This document shows, in pieces, positions 61,201-64,000 of a stretch of DNA of 64,000 nt (positions are counted from its first letter, which is position 1; the number at the start of each line of letters is the position of its first letter). Source of the DNA: Lates calcarifer (Eukaryota; Chordata; Actinopteri; Centropomidae). Below the pieces are notes generated by a model. It was not told the origin of the DNA. It worked only from the letters and a program-made list of their open reading frames with translations, and did not search any database. Position numbers and translations under genes: made by a program. The DNA lies in the NCBI RefSeq assembly GCF_001640805.2, contig NC_066852.1, positions 14,038,194 to 14,102,193 of the forward strand, written 5' to 3'.

Positions 61201-63071
61201 GGGAGGCATCTTTTTCTGACTGATGACAGTTCTTTCTGTTTGTAGTGTAAAATCTCTTAAATGCAGCTGACTGTACAGACTTGGTGTAAACGCATGTGAT
61301 GATATATATATTCCAGATCAATTTAAGGATTTCTGAGTAGGAATTGTAACTATTACAGGCCATATTGTATGAGAAAGCATGAAGGAGTGGAGGTGGAGGC
61401 AGGTACCTCCCACAGGGGCTTTCATTTCACAGTCCCAACCACTCAAACAGCAAATTCACTGCGGCTTGCACAAATTGTTACATTGAAAAACTAGATGGCA
61501 GCCTGTAGAAATAAGGATCTTGATTGTTAGAGCAGAGCACCTTCGTTATATTACATCTTGAGCAAGCTAGGCCTTGTATATTTGACTGCACTTCATGCAT
61601 GTAGGCGTTCAGCATGAGGGTTTGACCTTCCACTGATTCTCAACAATTACCTTTAAGTAGTTAAACCCAGGTCCTGACTGAGCTCTGCCTCCTGTTTGTT
61701 TAACATCACATAATGAAATCCCACCACCATTAAACAACACCTTACAATTTACCTGCTGCATTACCACCATTACTACTGCTTACCACATAATGCAGTCCAG
61801 GTAGGGAATTGTTATTATTAAGAAAAGGTCTTACCTTCCTCAGTGCAATGTCTACTTAGCTCCTGGTGCAGGGTTTTACTGTTGGTAACACCCACTCTGA
61901 GGTAGATGCACCATGTATCTGATTCCTAACACTGAAGACCTCTGAGGGCAGTGATATCTGGAGTTGATGTCAGTTCATCCCATTTGATGTGGCCATTTTT
62001 CTTTTAGCAGAGCATTGTACATTGTATGCTGGGATATGCTTCAGCTGTATGGTTGGGTAACTTGAGATGAAAAACAGATTTTCTGTTCAAATAAAAATAC
62101 ATGCTTAAGTTATCCATAGAACTCTTGCATGCTCAAGTATAAATTTCCAGACGTCTTATGCTGTTAGATCTTTGAAAATTTCCATCAGTTGCCATCACTA
62201 TCATCTTAGCCACCTGGCTTTGTCAGCTTTGTTCAGCATAGAGAAAGTGTATCCCATAAATGATCATCTCTGCCAAATCTCTGCTCTGTGTGAGTCATAT
62301 GGATACCCTGAGCCCAAGACTGCTGGCACAGCTCCCCACAGATACATTATTGAGGTAGAAAAGCTTGAGCATTGTGTAACTGCCTGGCAGAGCTCACAGG
62401 GTTATAAAAGTTAACCTGTGGCTTAAAGGAAGCATTGCTTTAATTTTTGTAATTCTTTGCCAAAATAACAATCAAGGAAATCCACCCCCCTGTGAAATAC
62501 ACCACAGGTCAGTGTATAAACACTCACAGCATTTTTACAGCTTTTTAGCCCTTTAGGCATGAGATGGAAAACTTTTGACATTTACACAGATGTGAAAAGA
62601 AGTCAAGCACCTGAGGGAATAATGCCCCTTTTGGGTTGTTTGTGTTTCTTTGTCCTTGCAGTTTCTCACATTAAAAACGTCTTTGTTGTCTTACATGTTG
62701 TATTTTAAGGATTTTTCTCTAAAGGGCAATATTATGTCATGTTTGAGTTACTATGCAGATACCACACTAACACTAGTATTTTACTTACTTGGTAATTTAT
62801 AAATTCCTATTACTATTTATCATGATGTTACCAGTTTTCAGAGAGGGGAAGGCAGATCCAGATTCATTTTTCAATCCATTCAGCAATGTTTGAAAGGATG
62901 CTGTGTTGAGAGACGCACACACTACACACTGACTCATACTGTTTATTAAGCTGTTAAGGAATTAATGTAGTTGCATCTATAAAGAAAAAAAAACTGATGA
63001 TACTCTTCCACCAACTGTGCACACAAGAATTTGATAAACACTGAAAAAAGATTTGAGTTCATGTGACCCAA

Positions 63072-63095
63072 TTTTTTTTTTTTTTTTTTTTTTTT
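63072..63095 (+). repeat. poly(T) run
   Basis: These are 24 consecutive T residues, which could be the tail of an antisense retroposon. I recognise no body attached to it. Confidence 0.85.
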
Positions 63096-64000
63096 GATGA
63101 ATAGCAGTGGTAGGGTGCAAAAATAGAGGAAGGGATTACTGAAATAGCTTGCTTCCACCAGTTTACTAAACTGAAATCATCAGTTTCACTGCTGTTTGGT
63201 ATTAATAGATGTGCTAAGTGTTCAAAGACAGGACAGGCAGAAAAGACAACAAATTAGATTTCATACCTTTGAGAATTCCATCCCACAAAATGTAAAAATG
63301 AGGCATTAGAAGAAATGAAAGATAACTAGATTATACAATCATTACTGGATAAAATACATAGTGGAAGCTCAAACCAAGTGAAGTCGGGTGGCAAGACTAG
63401 TTTTGCATTTACACTGTGTATCAAGCTATCTGATGTCTGTTCATTTGCCATACAGATAAGCAACCAGGGAGATTTATGTGAGAAAAGGGCCATGGCTAAA
63501 CTTTTCAGCTTATCTAATTTGTTCCTCTCCTTTCCCCCTGTGATTTCAGTAAATGAGTTTTAGCTTCTAAGAGCAAAATGAGTGGTTTGGTTATGGTAAC
63601 AGCCAATCAAAGTTTTAACAGTTTGGGAATAAACAAAAAAATCATAAAGAGCAGTAAACAAGATATTAGTTTCTAATTATATCAGTACCACAGTATTCAG
63701 TAGATTACACCAGGGCTGACACAGTTGTGGTAACTGTGGTGAGATTCAAAACACTAACCACTAACAGGCTCAATAGGGTACCAAAGTCATCAAGTTTTAG
63801 TTTCTACATTTAGGTCCTTTTATGTAACACAGTGTTACAATAGAAAACCTGAGGGTAGAGGAAATACTTGATTTTCCTGTTGAAAACCTGCATGAGACTG
63901 CTACAAAGATGCAATTAGAGCCTCTCACACAATGTTTTACTAATAGAGCACTCACAAAGTTACTCACAGGGTGAACACAACTGCCTTGATTGCCAATTAC

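Larger units (their letters stand above)
13599..64000 (+). other. nrxn2: nrxn2 alpha-neurexin gene span (5' and central part; 3' end outside window)
   Basis: Fifteen coding exons read in one direction and splice in phase into 1,087 codons plus one base. The order signal peptide-LNS1-EGF1-LNS2-LNS3-EGF2-LNS4-LNS5-EGF3 defines an alpha-neurexin, a presynaptic single-pass adhesion protein that binds neuroligins, LRRTMs and other partners across the synapse. Assignment to neurexin-2 rests on residue matches to recalled mammalian paralogues: LNS1 has PDVRLSAL and STVKYEPPF as in NRXN2 and unlike NRXN1 or NRXN3; LNS4 has NVTVEG and TERRFIS; LNS5 has [14 protein letters not shown] and SRTVTQH. Teleosts usually keep two nrxn2 copies, and the sequence alone does not say which this is. 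LNS6, stalk, membrane segment and cytoplasmic tail must lie 3' of 64,000. The first 13.6 kb may include an untranslated first exon that I could not locate. Confidence 0.93.
51773..64000 (+). other. nrxn2: nrxn2 intron 15 (5' part, at least 12.2 kb)
   Basis: Nothing downstream of 51,772 encodes the LNS6 start (GTTYIFGKGG-like) or the His-rich beta-specific first exon normally found in this intron. The stretch contains a hAT-like MITE (52169-52419), a TG microsatellite (55521-55549), LINE-related fragments (about 57135-57620 and 58800-61200) and a poly(T) run (63072-63095). No other gene is apparent. Confidence 0.8.

Noticed and set aside
1..64000. CRISPR arrays, operons, prophage or other prokaryotic systems.
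   Set aside because: Spliced vertebrate gene structure and fish repeats throughout; no regularly spaced repeats or compact gene strings.

Overview
The window is vertebrate genomic DNA, almost certainly from a teleost fish and probably a percomorph. The evidence is small exons scattered through large repeat-bearing introns, GT-AG splice junctions, fish-type repeats (L2-clade LINE, tRNA-derived SINEs, hAT-like and long-inverted-repeat MITEs) and abundant microsatellites. The only gene I can support is the 5' and central part of an alpha-neurexin on the + strand. It is closest to neurexin-2 (nrxn2) on recalled vertebrate sequences: the first LNS domain shares PDVRLSAL, STVKYEPPF and ANLKLG with mammalian NRXN2, and LNS4 keeps NVTVEG and TERRFIS. 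I cannot tell nrxn2a from nrxn2b.

Layout. Positions 1-13,157 hold no recognisable gene, only upstream or 5'-intronic sequence with old MITE copies and other repeats. A probable 5'UTR leads to the start codon at 13,599. Fifteen coding exons follow, at 13599-14301, 15797-15817, 21390-21419, 21660-21671, 27076-27377, 31975-32136, 36461-36890, 37615-37998, 38863-39066, 42950-42976, 47528-47647, 47736-48117, 49243-49433, 50392-50565 and 51653-51772. Joined, they total 3,262 nt, which is 1,087 complete codons plus one base. Every junction is in phase, and each exon translates without a stop.

The encoded order is signal peptide, LNS1, EGF1, LNS2, LNS3, EGF2, LNS4, LNS5, EGF3, the canonical extracellular alpha-neurexin order. 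LNS6, the beta-specific first exon, the stalk, the transmembrane segment and the PDZ-binding tail are not in the window and should lie 3' of it. The last 12.2 kb is the start of a long intron that carries a decayed antisense L2-like LINE.

The most informative biology is alternative splicing. Splice site 1 is encoded by three separate in-frame microexons (21, 30 and 12 nt, all phase 1-1). Splice site 3 is one 27-nt phase 1-1 microexon. I could not find a splice site 2 insert exon. I found no sign of an unknown multi-gene system; the remaining curiosities are inverted repeats and a SINE cluster in the intron just 5' of the splice site 3 exon.
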